64,000 nt of DNA from Phycisphaeraceae bacterium (GCA_029260715.1 JAJDCS010000017.1:112136-176135); one strand, 5' to 3'. Positions 9,259-17,814 are shown, numbered from the stretch's first letter. A program made the numbers and translations. Notes: a model not told the origin generated them from the sequence alone.

Positions 9259-10620
9259 ATGCCACCGATCCAACCGATCCCAGCGATTACTTATGCAACT
9301 AAAAACGGCGCGGACGTGTCGCCCCGCATCGCACCACCCTACGACGTGCTGAACGAGGCCTCCAAACAGAGCCTGCTCGATACCGACCCGCACAACATCG
9401 TAGCCATCGACCTGCCCCACCTGCCCGCCAAGACCGTCGGCCCAGACGCGACGTATGAGCAAGCCGGCGACCAATTCCGCCAGTGGCTCAAAGAGGGTGT
9501 GCTGACCCACCGCCCCGAGCCTGCGTACTTTGTCTATCAGCAGACGTTCACCGCGCCGGGCCACCCCTCCCTTAAACCCGGCGCCGCCATGAGCCGTCGG
9601 GGGCTGTTCGTCAACATGCGCATCCAGCCCTTCGGCCAATCGAGCCACGGACAGGGAGCCGTCCACCCCCACGAACAGACCTTCAGCGGCCCCAAGGAAG
9701 ACCGCATGAAGCTCATGTGCGCCACGCGCGCCCAGCTATCGCCCATCTTCGGGCTGTACACCGACCCGGACGACCGCGTGGGCCCGCTGCTCGAAGCCGT
9801 CATCAAAGGCGGCCCGCCGGACCAAAAGGGGCAAACCCCTTACGACGGCGTGCGCCACGAAGCGTGGGCGGTGACCGACGCCGCCGCGGTCAGCCGCCTC
9901 TCCGAGGCGCTTGGCCACACCGACGTCTTCATCGCCGATGGGCACCACCGCTACACCACAGCCCTGAACTACCGCCAAAAACTCATCGACGCGGGGCAGC
10001 TAGCCCCCAACAACACCGGCGCACACCGCGCCGACCACTGCCTGACCGTCCTGGTTTCCATGCAAGACCCCGGCATGATCGTGCTGCCCACGCACCGGGT
10101 GTTGGGCAACATGGAGAGCTTTTCGCTGGATCGGCTGAGCCAAGTGGCCCCAGATACGCTGAAAGTGACGCCGTTTACAGGCAAAGACCTCGACGCGCTC
10201 GAAGCGGCGCTGCCCTTGGCCGGGCCGCACGCCATGGGGCTATACGACCCCGACAACCCCGGCGGGCCGATGGCGATCGCCACGACCGCGCAACAAGACC
10301 CCCTGGGCCCATCGCACGCCCAGCAGTCAGACGCCTGGCGCCAGTTGGACGTGGCGATCCTCCAGCACCTGATCGTCGAGCAAATCTGCCAGCCCCATTT
10401 CTGCGCCGCCGGGCAGCAAATCGCTTGGAAATTCCCTCATACCCTGGCGGACCTGAAAAACGAAACGCGGACGCAACAATTCCAACTTGGTGTGATTATG
10501 CAGCCTCCGCCGTTAAGCGCGATTAGGCAAATTAGTGAAAATGGCGAATTAATGCCCCCCAAGAGTACCTTTTTCTATCCAAAAATTGCCACCGGTTTGG
10601 TGATTAATCCTATTGAATAG
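9259..10620 (+). CDS. DUF1015 family protein
   Basis: A 453-residue protein with the features of the DUF1015 family: an early VSPRIAPPYDVLN, the YFVYQQTF segment, the central FIADGHHRYTTALNYR (about 223-238), and a C-terminal region on inhibitor/ligand-like folds. The family is widespread in bacteria and archaea without an agreed function. The DGHHR motif resembles the phosphate-binding motif of ParB/sulfiredoxin-fold kinases such as archaeal SerK, which is only a hint of nucleotide or phosphate chemistry. The gene ends in AT-rich DNA, with codon use drifting to AT in its last 30 codons. No clear ribosome site precedes the ATG. Confidence 0.8.
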   Translation: MPPIQPIPAITYATKNGADVSPRIAPPYDVLNEASKQSLLDTDPHNIVAIDLPHLPAKTVGPDATYEQAGDQFRQWLKEGVLTHRPEPAYFVYQQTFTAPGHPSLKPGAAMSRRGLFVNMRIQPFGQSSHGQGAVHPHEQTFSGPKEDRMKLMCATRAQLSPIFGLYTDPDDRVGPLLEAVIKGGPPDQKGQTPYDGVRHEAWAVTDAAAVSRLSEALGHTDVFIADGHHRYTTALNYRQKLIDAGQLAPNNTGAHRADHCLTVLVSMQDPGMIVLPTHRVLGNMESFSLDRLSQVAPDTLKVTPFTGKDLDALEAALPLAGPHAMGLYDPDNPGGPMAIATTAQQDPLGPSHAQQSDAWRQLDVAILQHLIVEQICQPHFCAAGQQIAWKFPHTLADLKNETRTQQFQLGVIMQPPPLSAIRQISENGELMPPKSTFFYPKIATGLVINPIE

Positions 10621-10640
10621 GATGCTTTTAGTAGCTTTTG

Positions 10641-10769
10641 AACCGGACAGGCAATCGCAACGAACCCTCATTACAATATGTCTTCGGTCACGATGTCTTA
10701 AGCCTTAGTCTATTGCTGACCGATAACCGGACGCATTAATAGTGAAAGACGAACCGGACAACTTGCCGT
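10641..10769 (+). promoter_or_regulatory. Three AACCGGAC direct repeats upstream of the ECF sigma gene
   Basis: AACCGGAC occurs at 10641-10648, 10735-10742 and 10762-10769; the last two are 27 bases apart. ECF sigma factors often read an AAC-containing -35 box and control their own genes, so these could be autoregulatory sites. The last copy is followed by GCCGTAAAC about ten bases on. Confidence 0.4.
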
Positions 10770-10784
10770 AAACACCTTTTTTTC

Positions 10785-11408
10785 ATGCCCTTAAACAACA
10801 ACAAGCCCGGATCGTCCATCACGGATGAACAGCTCATCGAGCTGCACCGGGCGGGGGACGAGCAGGCATTTACGGCACTCGTCGAACGATATCGGCAGGA
10901 GTTGTTTCACTACCTGTCGCGCATGACCAACAAAAGATCCTTGGCTGACGACGTGTTTCAGGAAGCGTTCCTGCAGGTCTACCTGTCCCTGGAAACTTTT
11001 GACACCGAACGCAGATTTAGACCATGGCTTTTTACGATTGCAACGAACAAAGCACGGGACCAGTTGCGTAGAAATAAACGACACGACATAGCCTCTCTTT
11101 CCGTCCCGATGGCTTCGCAGCAATTCGATCAGGAGAGGGCTTATGTTGATTTGTTAGAGGCTGATATCCCGCTGCCCGAGGAGGACATGGCACGGGAAGA
11201 AATGCAATCGCTTATAAAGAAGGTCGTTACAGACCTTCCGAGCCATTTGAGAGAAGTTTTACTGCTTTCATATTTTCACCGATTCAGTTATAAAGAGATC
11301 GCAGAGATGCTCCAAGTTCCTGTGGGAACCGTAAAAAGTAGGCTTCATACAGCGGTCGGCACGTTTGCCAAACGCTGGAAAACATCTATTAAAAAATCTG
11401 TAAAGTAA
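10785..11408 (+). CDS. ECF-type RNA polymerase sigma factor
   Basis: A 207-residue sigma-70 of the extracytoplasmic-function type. Region 2: LIELHRAGDEQAFTALVERY, then DDVFQEAFLQVY and FRPWLFTIATNKARDQLRR (region 2.3-2.4). Region 4: LPSHLREVLLLSYFHRFSYKEIAEML followed by VPVGTVKSRLHTA, a standard helix-turn-helix. It would direct polymerase to a small regulon. The next gene codes for a membrane protein and may hold it inactive. The gene is visibly lower in GC than its neighbours. Confidence 0.93.
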   Translation: MPLNNNKPGSSITDEQLIELHRAGDEQAFTALVERYRQELFHYLSRMTNKRSLADDVFQEAFLQVYLSLETFDTERRFRPWLFTIATNKARDQLRRNKRHDIASLSVPMASQQFDQERAYVDLLEADIPLPEEDMAREEMQSLIKKVVTDLPSHLREVLLLSYFHRFSYKEIAEMLQVPVGTVKSRLHTAVGTFAKRWKTSIKKSVK

Positions 11409-11437
11409 TCTGTTTATTGGAGTAAGGGAGTATTTAC

Positions 11438-12409
11438 GTGGACCGAGAAAGCATGAACCGACTCGACGTACAAACGCATGACGACCTAGCCTGCCTCTGC
11501 CCGGCTGACGCCGAAGCGCACGACGCACTACTGATGATGGCATTAGACGCCAGCCCGACAGGGGCATCAGCCTCCACGGGTCTAACTTGGAACAACGTTG
11601 AAGCCTACATCCCACCTTCCACCCACGCCAATACACCCCAACGCCAGCAGCATGCCCTCAAGGTCATGCAACTGATCAACCGCTGCGGAGCTGAAGAAGC
11701 GCCCCAAGACCTGGTCCACCGAACCCTCAAGCGGATCACCCAACACACCCAATTCAATATTAAGTTCGCCTCCCGGGTACAGCCGTCTTACTCATCCAAG
11801 CCGGCTTTTTCTTTCCATTGGTGGCGGGAGTTGGGGCCCGTCGCGGCGATGTTCTTGCTCGGCCTGCCCATGGTCTGGTACTCCCTTAGCCAGGCTAGGC
11901 ACACCACCAGGCACGCCGACAGGCACAGCCTGGCTTCCGTGGAACACACAATCGCACCCGCCAGGTACACCCGCACCGCCATGCGCCGCGGCGACTTGTT
12001 CGGCAGTGTCAGCCAGTCAATCGCCCCCACTACCCCGCGGCTGGCCTCAACAACGGCAAACATCGCTCCCGCTTCCGCCTCACCCCAAGACTTGTTTTTC
12101 AACCACCTTCATTTAGATTACCCACAGCTAGCCGATCGCGGGCTCTTACCCAACCAAAACCTAAGGCCGGACAAAGCGATTTTTGCAAGCTCCTCCTTAT
12201 CGATCGACTCTTCCGACCCCAACAGCTTGGCCATGTTGTGGGGCTCACCAACGCCGATCAATGACCCTCAAGCTTCTGCCGATTCATCCACCGCACATAA
12301 CAGCCGGGGCGACACCGTCTGGCTCCAACGGGTTGTCGAAGACAACACGCACACCCAGCAAGCCTTCCAAACAACCAATCTTCTGTTCGTGCCCGTGTCG
12401 AATCGGTAA
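11438..12409 (+). CDS. Membrane protein, possible anti-sigma factor of the ECF gene
   Basis: A 323-residue protein in the position usual for anti-sigma factors, 29 bases after the ECF sigma gene. GTG start with AGGGAG seven bases upstream; an ATG five codons in is possible. The N-terminal 125 residues are soluble and include DLVHRTLKRI-type helices; one membrane segment follows (about 131-152, GPVAAMFLLGLPMVWYSL), then a Ser/Thr/Pro-rich outer part. That topology fits a transmembrane anti-sigma factor. No HxxxCxxC zinc motif is seen, so the assignment rests on context. Confidence 0.55.
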   Translation: MDRESMNRLDVQTHDDLACLCPADAEAHDALLMMALDASPTGASASTGLTWNNVEAYIPPSTHANTPQRQQHALKVMQLINRCGAEEAPQDLVHRTLKRITQHTQFNIKFASRVQPSYSSKPAFSFHWWRELGPVAAMFLLGLPMVWYSLSQARHTTRHADRHSLASVEHTIAPARYTRTAMRRGDLFGSVSQSIAPTTPRLASTTANIAPASASPQDLFFNHLHLDYPQLADRGLLPNQNLRPDKAIFASSSLSIDSSDPNSLAMLWGSPTPINDPQASADSSTAHNSRGDTVWLQRVVEDNTHTQQAFQTTNLLFVPVSNR

Positions 12410-12443
12410 CGCCAACCGGAAAATCACGCCGCAATCTAAGATC

Positions 12444-12475
12444 AAGCCCACGGCTTCAAACCGTGGGCTTTGTTT
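12444..12475 (+). terminator. Terminator of the ECF sigma operon
   Basis: AAGCCCACGG (12444-12453) and CCGTGGGCTT (12461-12470) form a perfect 10 bp stem with a 7-base loop, followed by TGTTT. It lies 35 bases after the membrane protein stop. Confidence 0.8.
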
Positions 12476-12482
12476 ATGACTC

Positions 12483-12630
12483 ATAAGGATCATAATCAGT
12501 GATGTCGCAACAGGTGTGCCACGGCTTGCTTGCAACCCGTGTTGCATTTTGTGTTCTTTACACAGCTTGCAAGCAAGCTGTGCCACCCGACGCAATCCTA
12601 ATTGAACGCCAAAACTTTTATGATCCGTAT
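12483..12630. mobile_element. MITE-like element, family II, copy 1
   Basis: A 148 bp element with terminal inverted repeats ATAAGGATCATAA (left) and TTATGATCCGTAT (right), about 85-90% alike by eye to the copy at 31676. Inside are two hairpins: CACGGCTTGC/TT/GCAACCCGTG (12520-12541, one mismatch) and CACAGCTTGC/AA/GCAAGCTGTG (12561-12582, perfect). A further ATAAGGAT lies just outside the right end. It sits in the convergent gap between the ECF operon and arsS. No coding capacity. Confidence 0.7.
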
Positions 12631-12664
12631 CATAAGGATATGAAACGGTACGCCCGCCCCCGCG

Positions 12665-13720
12665 TCACCCCAACGCGCCCGTGCAGCTTGAGCCCGCCCC
12701 AGCCGTGCACCCGAAACAGTGCTCGCCCGTGCAGATCGGCCTGCCGATCAACTGCTCGGGCGTAAACGCCCAGAGCTTGCCGCTGGTCGACTCAACAACG
12801 CGCTCGTCGCTGCCGGGGCCGAAAATGTTCAACGCCGCAGGCTCAAGCGGCAACAGCAGCATCTGATTGAAGTCGCAGTCGTACACGCTGCCCTGCCAGC
12901 CCACGCTCACCAGGCTTCGACACATCACCGCGTCCACGTTCGCCGGGTTGTGAGCGGCCAGCAGCTTCGCCATGTACGCCTCGTACTCCCCGTCGCGGTG
13001 AAGCTGGTGCTCGAACCGCTTGATGGGCATGTTGGTGATCGTCCACAGCCGATTAAACTGAACGCCGAACCGCTGGCTCAGTTCCCGCTTGTAATCCGCT
13101 TCGAGCGATTCCTGCCCCGGCGGCAGGCCGTACCCCACGGGGTTGTAGACCAGGTCCAGGCGTAGCCCCGTGCCCTCGCGCCCGTAGCCCACGCTGTTGA
13201 GCAACTTCAGCGCCTCGATCGAACCCTTGAACACGCCCAGCCCGCGCTGCTTGTCCACGTTGTCTTCCAAGTAGCACGGCAGGCTAGCCACAATCTCAAC
13301 CTTGTGGTGAGCCAAGAACTGGGCCATGTCCTCGTAGCCCGCTTCCAGCAGGATTGTCAGGTTGCACCGGTCCAGCACGTGCAGCCCACGCTGGCGAAGC
13401 TCCGTGACCAGCCGCCTAAAGTCGGGGTTCATCTCCGGCGCCCCGCCTGTCAGGTCCACCACGGTGATGTCCATGCGATCACGGTGCTCGTCGATCCACC
13501 CCAAGATGCGCGTCATGACCTCCCACGTCATGATCTCCGTGCGCTTCGGCCCAGCCTCCACGTGGCAGTGGTGGCACGCCAGGTTGCACATCTTCCCCAC
13601 GTTCAGTTGCAGCGTGCTCAAAGCTACACGCGAAAGCTCCTGCCCGTCGTCCGCCAAACGCTGGGCGAACGTGTCGGTGTGTGGTGTAACGGGCGGGGTC
13701 ATAGCGAGCTTACGGATCAT
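12665..13720 (-). CDS. arsS: Arsenosugar biosynthesis-type radical SAM protein (ArsS-like)
   Basis: A 351-residue radical SAM enzyme. The cluster motif is CNLACHHC (about 49-56), followed by DLTGGAPEMNPDFR (GGE-like SAM region) and a Cys-rich C-terminus, CTGEHCFGCTAGAGSSC. Order and length match the ArsS/DUF3641 family, which places 5'-deoxyadenosyl on dimethylated arsenic during arsenosugar synthesis. The usual partner, methyltransferase arsM, is not in this window, so the role is inferred from family alone. The ATG at 13720 has TACAAT six bases upstream on its strand and no Shine-Dalgarno, suggesting a leaderless message; an ATG six codons in is possible. Confidence 0.85.
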   Translation of the reverse strand: MIRKLAMTPPVTPHTDTFAQRLADDGQELSRVALSTLQLNVGKMCNLACHHCHVEAGPKRTEIMTWEVMTRILGWIDEHRDRMDITVVDLTGGAPEMNPDFRRLVTELRQRGLHVLDRCNLTILLEAGYEDMAQFLAHHKVEIVASLPCYLEDNVDKQRGLGVFKGSIEALKLLNSVGYGREGTGLRLDLVYNPVGYGLPPGQESLEADYKRELSQRFGVQFNRLWTITNMPIKRFEHQLHRDGEYEAYMAKLLAAHNPANVDAVMCRSLVSVGWQGSVYDCDFNQMLLLPLEPAALNIFGPGSDERVVESTSGKLWAFTPEQLIGRPICTGEHCFGCTAGAGSSCTGALG

Positions 13721-13808
13721 GGCTGGATTGTAAACGCAAAACCAGCCATGGGCGATGATTATTCCAAAAACTGCTAAGCTAACCCCCGGAATTAAAACAA
13801 TCCGCCAT

Positions 13809-13980
13809 ACGAGCCGTCCGCCTGAGGCGGATCAGGGAGCGGTCCGGATGGCGAAAACACCCAAACACCGATGTGCATGTCCCTGAGACGAATTTTGATA
13901 CACGCGATTGCAGATAAAGTAATAACTTGTGCGTCTGATTTCGTTCGGGACCGCTCCCTCACGGTCGCGGCTCGTCGTGG
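13809..13980. repeat. Inverted pair of ACGAGCC palindromic repeats upstream of glyS
   Basis: Two REP-like units face each other: 13809-13845 on the plus strand (long subtype with internal CCGCCTGAGGCGG) and 13949-13980 on the minus strand (short subtype, GACCGCTCCCTCACGGTCGC). They are about 100 bases apart and together could fold into a long stem. The pair occupies the leader region of glyS. Confidence 0.7.
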
Positions 13981-14009
13981 ACGCACAGGTGGTATGTAAG
14001 GAACACACC

Positions 14010-15749
14010 ATGAGCGAGAAAGACGCTTCAACGACCACAGCACCGGGCAAGTCCATGGACGCCATCGTCGCCCTGTGCCGCCGACGCGGGTTTATCTTCC
14101 AGTCCTCCGAAATCTACGGCGGCATCAACGGCTTCTGGGACTACGGCCCACTAGGCGTCGAGCTCAAACGCAACCTCAAAGAAGCCTGGTGGCACGACAT
14201 CGTGCGCTGCCCAGCGGACGGGCCAGATGGCAAGCCGCTGGATATGGTCGGCTTGGATTGCACCATCATCATGAACCCGAAGGTGTGGGTGGCTAGCGGC
14301 CACGTGGGCGGGTTTAACGATCCGATGGTGGAAAACGAAAAGACAAAAAAGAGATACAGGGCGGATCAGATATATGGACTGTACAAACGATATCGCTCGG
14401 AGGATTCTATCGAACTGCAGCTTAAAGAGTTAATCGACTTGGCTCACGACAAAACCCTTCAACCTCCATATGGCCCTAATCTGACATGTACTGCTGGAAG
14501 TGCATCAGAAGCGTTTGGGTATTTTCAAGGGGCTCTTCAAAAGACACCTTACAAAATTACACGTATTGATGTAACTGAATCGTCATTCGAGAGTGTTTCA
14601 TCAGACGGAAGACCCGTAATAGGGCTAGTTTTGCCAGTGCCTATGTTTTTGTTAGAGACGTCTATTGCGTGTGTGCCATCGCCGGACAATCACGATGATC
14701 TTATGTGGCTGCTAAAACAATATGAGAATAATCGAGGACAATTCAGCGATACATCTAAAGGATTTGACCTTAGCGAACCCCGCCAGTTCAACCTGATGTT
14801 CCAAACCAACGTCGGCGCGGTTCAGAATGATGCCTCTGCCGCCTACCTCCGCCCCGAGACCGCTCAGGGTATTTTCGCCAATTTCCGCAATGTGGTGGAC
14901 ACGTCGCGTGTGAAGGTGCCTTTCGGCATCGCCCAGGTCGGCAAAGCCTTCCGCAACGAGGTGACGCCGCGGAACTTTACGTTTCGGTCGCGTGAGTTTG
15001 AGCAGATGGAGATCGAGTTCTTCATCCGCCCCGAGTCGGCTAAGGAGTGGTACGCGTATTGGCGGGACAGCCGGTTCGCGTGGTGGCAGTCGATCGGCTT
15101 AGCCGGCGAAAACCTGATCCTGCGTGAGCACGACAAGGACGAGCTGGCCCACTACGCTAAGGAAGGGGCCGGCACCAGCGACGTGGAGTATCGCTTCCCG
15201 TTCACCGCTCCCGGCTACGGTGAGCTAGAGGGCGTCGCCCACCGCACGGACTTCGACCTGCGTCAGCACGCGGAGCACTCGGGGTACGGCGACAAGCTCA
15301 AGTACTTCGACCAAGAGAAAAACGAGCGGTACTTCCCGCATGTGATTGAGCCCAGCGCCGGGGCGGACCGGGGCACGCTGGCGGTGCTGTGCGAAGCCTA
15401 CACGCCCGACGACTCACGCGCCAGCAAGGTGTACATGAAGTTCCACCCGCGCATGGCCCCGATCAAAGCGGCGGTGTTTCCCTTGGTGAACAAAGACGGC
15501 ATGCCCGAAGTAGCCCACACCCTCTACAAAACGCTGCGCGAGAAGTACGCCGTGCAGACAGACGCGAAGCAGAGCATCGGCAAGCGGTACGCGCGCATGG
15601 ACGAAGCGGGCACCCCCTACTGCTTCACCATCGACGGGCAGACCCTTGAAGACCAGACCGTGACCGTTCGTCACCGCGACACGCAAGCCCAGGAGCGCAT
15701 CAACGTGGACAAAGTCCCCGCGTTCCTGGCTGAGCACATCGGGGCGTAA
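14010..15749 (+). CDS. glyS: Glycyl-tRNA synthetase (single-chain type) with unusual central insert
   Basis: Charges tRNA-Gly. Class II single-chain synthetase, 579 residues: FIFQSSEIYGGINGFWDYGP at the start, ASGHVGGFNDPM, motif 2 region FRNEVTPRNFTFRSREFEQME, ATP-binding AEHSGY and EPSAGADRGTLAVL, and a C-terminal anticodon domain ending SIGKRYARMDEAGTPYC. The ATG at 14010 is preferred (AAGGA eight bases before); upstream in-frame codons only translate the palindromic repeat. Between RYRADQ and SEPRQFNLMF there are about 140 residues where relatives I recall have about 45. This part lacks zinc-type cysteines and is coded by low-GC DNA (about 43-47% against 62%). Confidence 0.93.
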   Translation: MSEKDASTTTAPGKSMDAIVALCRRRGFIFQSSEIYGGINGFWDYGPLGVELKRNLKEAWWHDIVRCPADGPDGKPLDMVGLDCTIIMNPKVWVASGHVGGFNDPMVENEKTKKRYRADQIYGLYKRYRSEDSIELQLKELIDLAHDKTLQPPYGPNLTCTAGSASEAFGYFQGALQKTPYKITRIDVTESSFESVSSDGRPVIGLVLPVPMFLLETSIACVPSPDNHDDLMWLLKQYENNRGQFSDTSKGFDLSEPRQFNLMFQTNVGAVQNDASAAYLRPETAQGIFANFRNVVDTSRVKVPFGIAQVGKAFRNEVTPRNFTFRSREFEQMEIEFFIRPESAKEWYAYWRDSRFAWWQSIGLAGENLILREHDKDELAHYAKEGAGTSDVEYRFPFTAPGYGELEGVAHRTDFDLRQHAEHSGYGDKLKYFDQEKNERYFPHVIEPSAGADRGTLAVLCEAYTPDDSRASKVYMKFHPRMAPIKAAVFPLVNKDGMPEVAHTLYKTLREKYAVQTDAKQSIGKRYARMDEAGTPYCFTIDGQTLEDQTVTVRHRDTQAQERINVDKVPAFLAEHIGA

Positions 15750-15788
15750 CCCCCCGGAACCCCCGGAAGTTTCCGGAGTGAACATCGT

Positions 15789-15886
15789 TGGGTGCCACAC
15801 CTTGTCCCGCGGGGCAAGGTGTGCGGGGTCAACCATTGGCGTGAAACACACTTTGTCCGCCTGAAGCGGATCAAAGTGTGGCACCC
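15789..15886. repeat. Cruciform repeat with two nested hairpins
   Basis: GGGTGCCACAC (from 15790) and GTGTGGCACCC (to 15886) are inverted. Inside lie CACACCTTG/CAAGGTGTG and CACACTTTG/CAAAGTGTG, each with its own GC-rich loop; the second loop is the TCCGCCTGAAGCGGAT motif. It resembles the GTGCCAC-type hairpins of family II elements. It lies 40 bases after glyS and may also work as a terminator-like structure. Confidence 0.6.
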
Positions 15887-15929
15887 GGCTTAACATATTT
15901 CAATGTTTTGATTGTGCGGTAAACCCCCG

Positions 15930-15960
15930 CCACGAGCCGCGACCGTGAGGGAGTGGTTTC
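15930..15960 (+). repeat. ACGAGCC palindromic repeat, solo unit
   Basis: Short-subtype unit CCACGAGCCGCGACCGTGAG plus GGAGTGG. It lies just outside the element at 15967 and is inverted relative to the unit inside it. Confidence 0.75.
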
Positions 15961-15966
15961 TTCTAT

Positions 15967-16093
15967 CTAGAGCGTTTTCGCGTTTCGTATACGGCTGTTG
16001 GGTTCCGAGATCGATCTTTTGTTTCATGCGGGACCGCTCCCTCACGGTCGCGGCTCGTCGTGGAACCGTATACCAAATTGAAAAACGCTCTAG
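15967..16093. mobile_element. MITE-like element with TAGAGCG ends enclosing a palindromic repeat
   Basis: 127 bp. Terminal inverted repeats of about 29 bp: CTAGAGCGTTTTCGCGTTTC at the left and, on the opposite strand, CTAGAGCGTTTTTCAATTTG at the right, both running into GTATACGG. The interior holds an ACGAGCC palindromic unit on the minus strand (16031-16063). The right end provides the TAG stop codon (16090-16092) of the minus-strand PEP-CTERM gene. The TAGAGC ends and the length match family I. Confidence 0.75.
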
Positions 16094-16806
16094 CTGCACC
16101 GTCTCGTCGGGCGCTGCACCAGTACCGCCACGCCCAAAACCAACACCGCCACGCTCGCCGGCTCGGGCACGCGGCCGTATTGGAGGTGGTCCACCTCCCA
16201 GTCCACGCTGTTGTCCATGCTGATGCGGATCGCGGAAATCCCACCGACGTTGACGACGCCGAAGAAGCGGTCCTCGTCTGTTTCGCCGGTGACACCGACA
16301 CCGTCGCCGACCGTCACCGGGCCGATCGAGTCGATCATCAGTTCACCCAGTGCGTCGAACGCCTCGAAAATGACGCCGCCCTCAAAATCATTGGGATTGG
16401 CAAAGCCCACGTCCGTCCAGACAATGCCCGCGTGTGTGGGAAACCCGCCTAGTGCGTTGGCGTCGAACGTGAACGTCAGGCTGTCTTCGGTCTGCAGGGT
16501 GAAGAAAGACGCCCCGCCCGTGCCGCTGCCGTCGATGCTCAAGTCGTCCCCGTCAACGGAGTCGGTCTGATCGCTTGGGTCGATCTGGGTCCCGCCCGAT
16601 ACACTCACGCCGGGCGTGTTGAAGCCGTCTTCAAAGTCTTCGAGGAAGAAATACTGAAAGTCCGTCCCGTTAAACGGGCTGTCGTTGAAGCTCAGGTAAG
16701 GCGACGGCCCTAAAAAAGCCGCCTGGGCGGTGGCGGTGTGCGGCAGCGAAGCCAGGGCCATTGCGCAGAGAAGCAACGCGGATCGACGTATTAAATTCGT
16801 GGTCAT
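16090..16806 (-). CDS. PEP-CTERM exported protein, function unknown
   Basis: A 238-residue secreted protein. Signal peptide MTTNLIRRSALLLCAMALAS with cleavage near TATAQA; acidic beta-rich middle (FEDGFNTPGVSVSGG, then DGDDLSIDGSG); C-terminal VPEPASVAVLVLGVAVLV plus RPTRR, the PEP-CTERM signal. A lectin- or jelly-roll-like fold is plausible but not shown. The ATG at 16806 is chosen because AGAAGGAC lies seven bases upstream and the longer frame lacks a signal peptide start. The stop codon lies in the end of a mobile element, so the last residues (CRCS) may be insertion-derived. Confidence 0.75.
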   Translation of the reverse strand: MTTNLIRRSALLLCAMALASLPHTATAQAAFLGPSPYLSFNDSPFNGTDFQYFFLEDFEDGFNTPGVSVSGGTQIDPSDQTDSVDGDDLSIDGSGTGGASFFTLQTEDSLTFTFDANALGGFPTHAGIVWTDVGFANPNDFEGGVIFEAFDALGELMIDSIGPVTVGDGVGVTGETDEDRFFGVVNVGGISAIRISMDNSVDWEVDHLQYGRVPEPASVAVLVLGVAVLVQRPTRRCS

Positions 16807-17058
16807 GGTGTCCTTCTCCGTGGGAGGGTAAAAAATCATCCAGGGTCTTCAGGCGGGCGGCTTGGGGTGTCACCCCACAAGCGTTGGCTATTATACAAGA
16901 CCCGCCCGGAACGCCAAGAAAAATCTGCGGCGAGGTCGAGGCAGCCCCCCTCTCGCGGGCCTTTGGCATGCCCCAAAGCCTTAATCCGTGTTACACTTGG
17001 GAACACCCTGTGGGGTTTAATGTCTTCAAATAACTTTCTTTATTAGCCCGTATTTCTG

Positions 17059-17814
17059 ATGTGTGCCCAAAACCTAGCCTGGACCGATCGAGAGTTGACC
17101 AACCCGCACGCGGTGGCGGACAAGGCCACGCGCGTCAAGGCCATGTTCACCGCGATCGCCCCACGGTACGACCTGAACAACCGTGTCCACTCGCTGGGGC
17201 GCGACCAGGCGTGGCGGCGGCGCGTGGTGGCGTTGTCACAACTGCAACCGGACGAAACGGTTTTAGACGTGGCGTGTGGGACGGGCGACTTGGCGCTGGC
17301 ATTCGCGCGGGCCGGCGCGAGGCGCGTGCTGGGCCAGGACCTGACCTATGGCATGCTGGAAGTGGCAAAGGGCAAGCGGGCAGCGGCGTCGCGCGTTGCG
17401 CCCACTTACCAAGCCTCCGACGCCATGCGCCTGCCCATCGCCGACGCGAGCGTGGACTTGGTGAGCATCGCGTTCGGCATCCGCAACGTGGCCGACCCGG
17501 CCAAAGCGATCGGCGAGTTCCACCGCGTGCTGCGCCCGGGTGGGCGGCTGCTGATCCTCGAATTCAGCCAGCCCAACAACGCGGTGGCCAGGGGCCTCTA
17601 CAGCTTTTATTTCAACCGGGTCATGCCGCGCACGGCGTCGCTGATCGCGCGTGACCGGACGGGGGCTTACCGCTACCTGCCGCGTAGCGTTAACACGTTT
17701 CTGGATCGGCAAGCTCTGGCGCGGTTGATGGACGAAGCGGGGTTCGCCGAGGTTTTGTTGCGGCCGCTGACGCTGGGCATCGCGGTGATCTACCGGGGTG
17801 CGAAGCAGGCATGA
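17059..17814 (+). CDS. menG: UbiE/MenG-type quinone methyltransferase
   Basis: A 251-residue SAM-dependent C-methyltransferase of the UbiE/COQ5 family, which methylates the quinone ring in the last steps of menaquinone or ubiquinone synthesis. Family signatures: FTAIAPRYDLNNRVHSLGRD (about 31-50), motif I VLDVACGTGDLAL, then DASVDLVSIAFGIRNVAD and LRPGGRLLILEFSQP. The end matches family members at the YRYLPRSVNTF region. Planctomycetes usually use menaquinone, so MenG is the likelier role. Monocistronic; no other quinone gene is nearby. Confidence 0.92.
   Translation: MCAQNLAWTDRELTNPHAVADKATRVKAMFTAIAPRYDLNNRVHSLGRDQAWRRRVVALSQLQPDETVLDVACGTGDLALAFARAGARRVLGQDLTYGMLEVAKGKRAAASRVAPTYQASDAMRLPIADASVDLVSIAFGIRNVADPAKAIGEFHRVLRPGGRLLILEFSQPNNAVARGLYSFYFNRVMPRTASLIARDRTGAYRYLPRSVNTFLDRQALARLMDEAGFAEVLLRPLTLGIAVIYRGAKQA

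Noticed and set aside
12483..12630. Terminator of the ECF operon
   Set aside because: The operon already has a better hairpin with a T stretch at 12444-12475; this stretch has paired ends and a second genomic copy, so it is an element.
13929..14009. Upstream in-frame extension of glyS
   Set aside because: The added residues (SFGTAPSRSRLVV) translate the palindromic repeat; AAGGA and the family start support ATG 14010.
14335..14790. Intein in glyS
   Set aside because: No Cys/Ser splice start, no His-Asn end and no homing-endonuclease motif; the insert looks like a domain, not an intein.
15789..15886. CRISPR array near glyS
   Set aside because: Only inverted hairpins, no direct repeats with constant spacers. 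No CRISPR was seen anywhere in the window.
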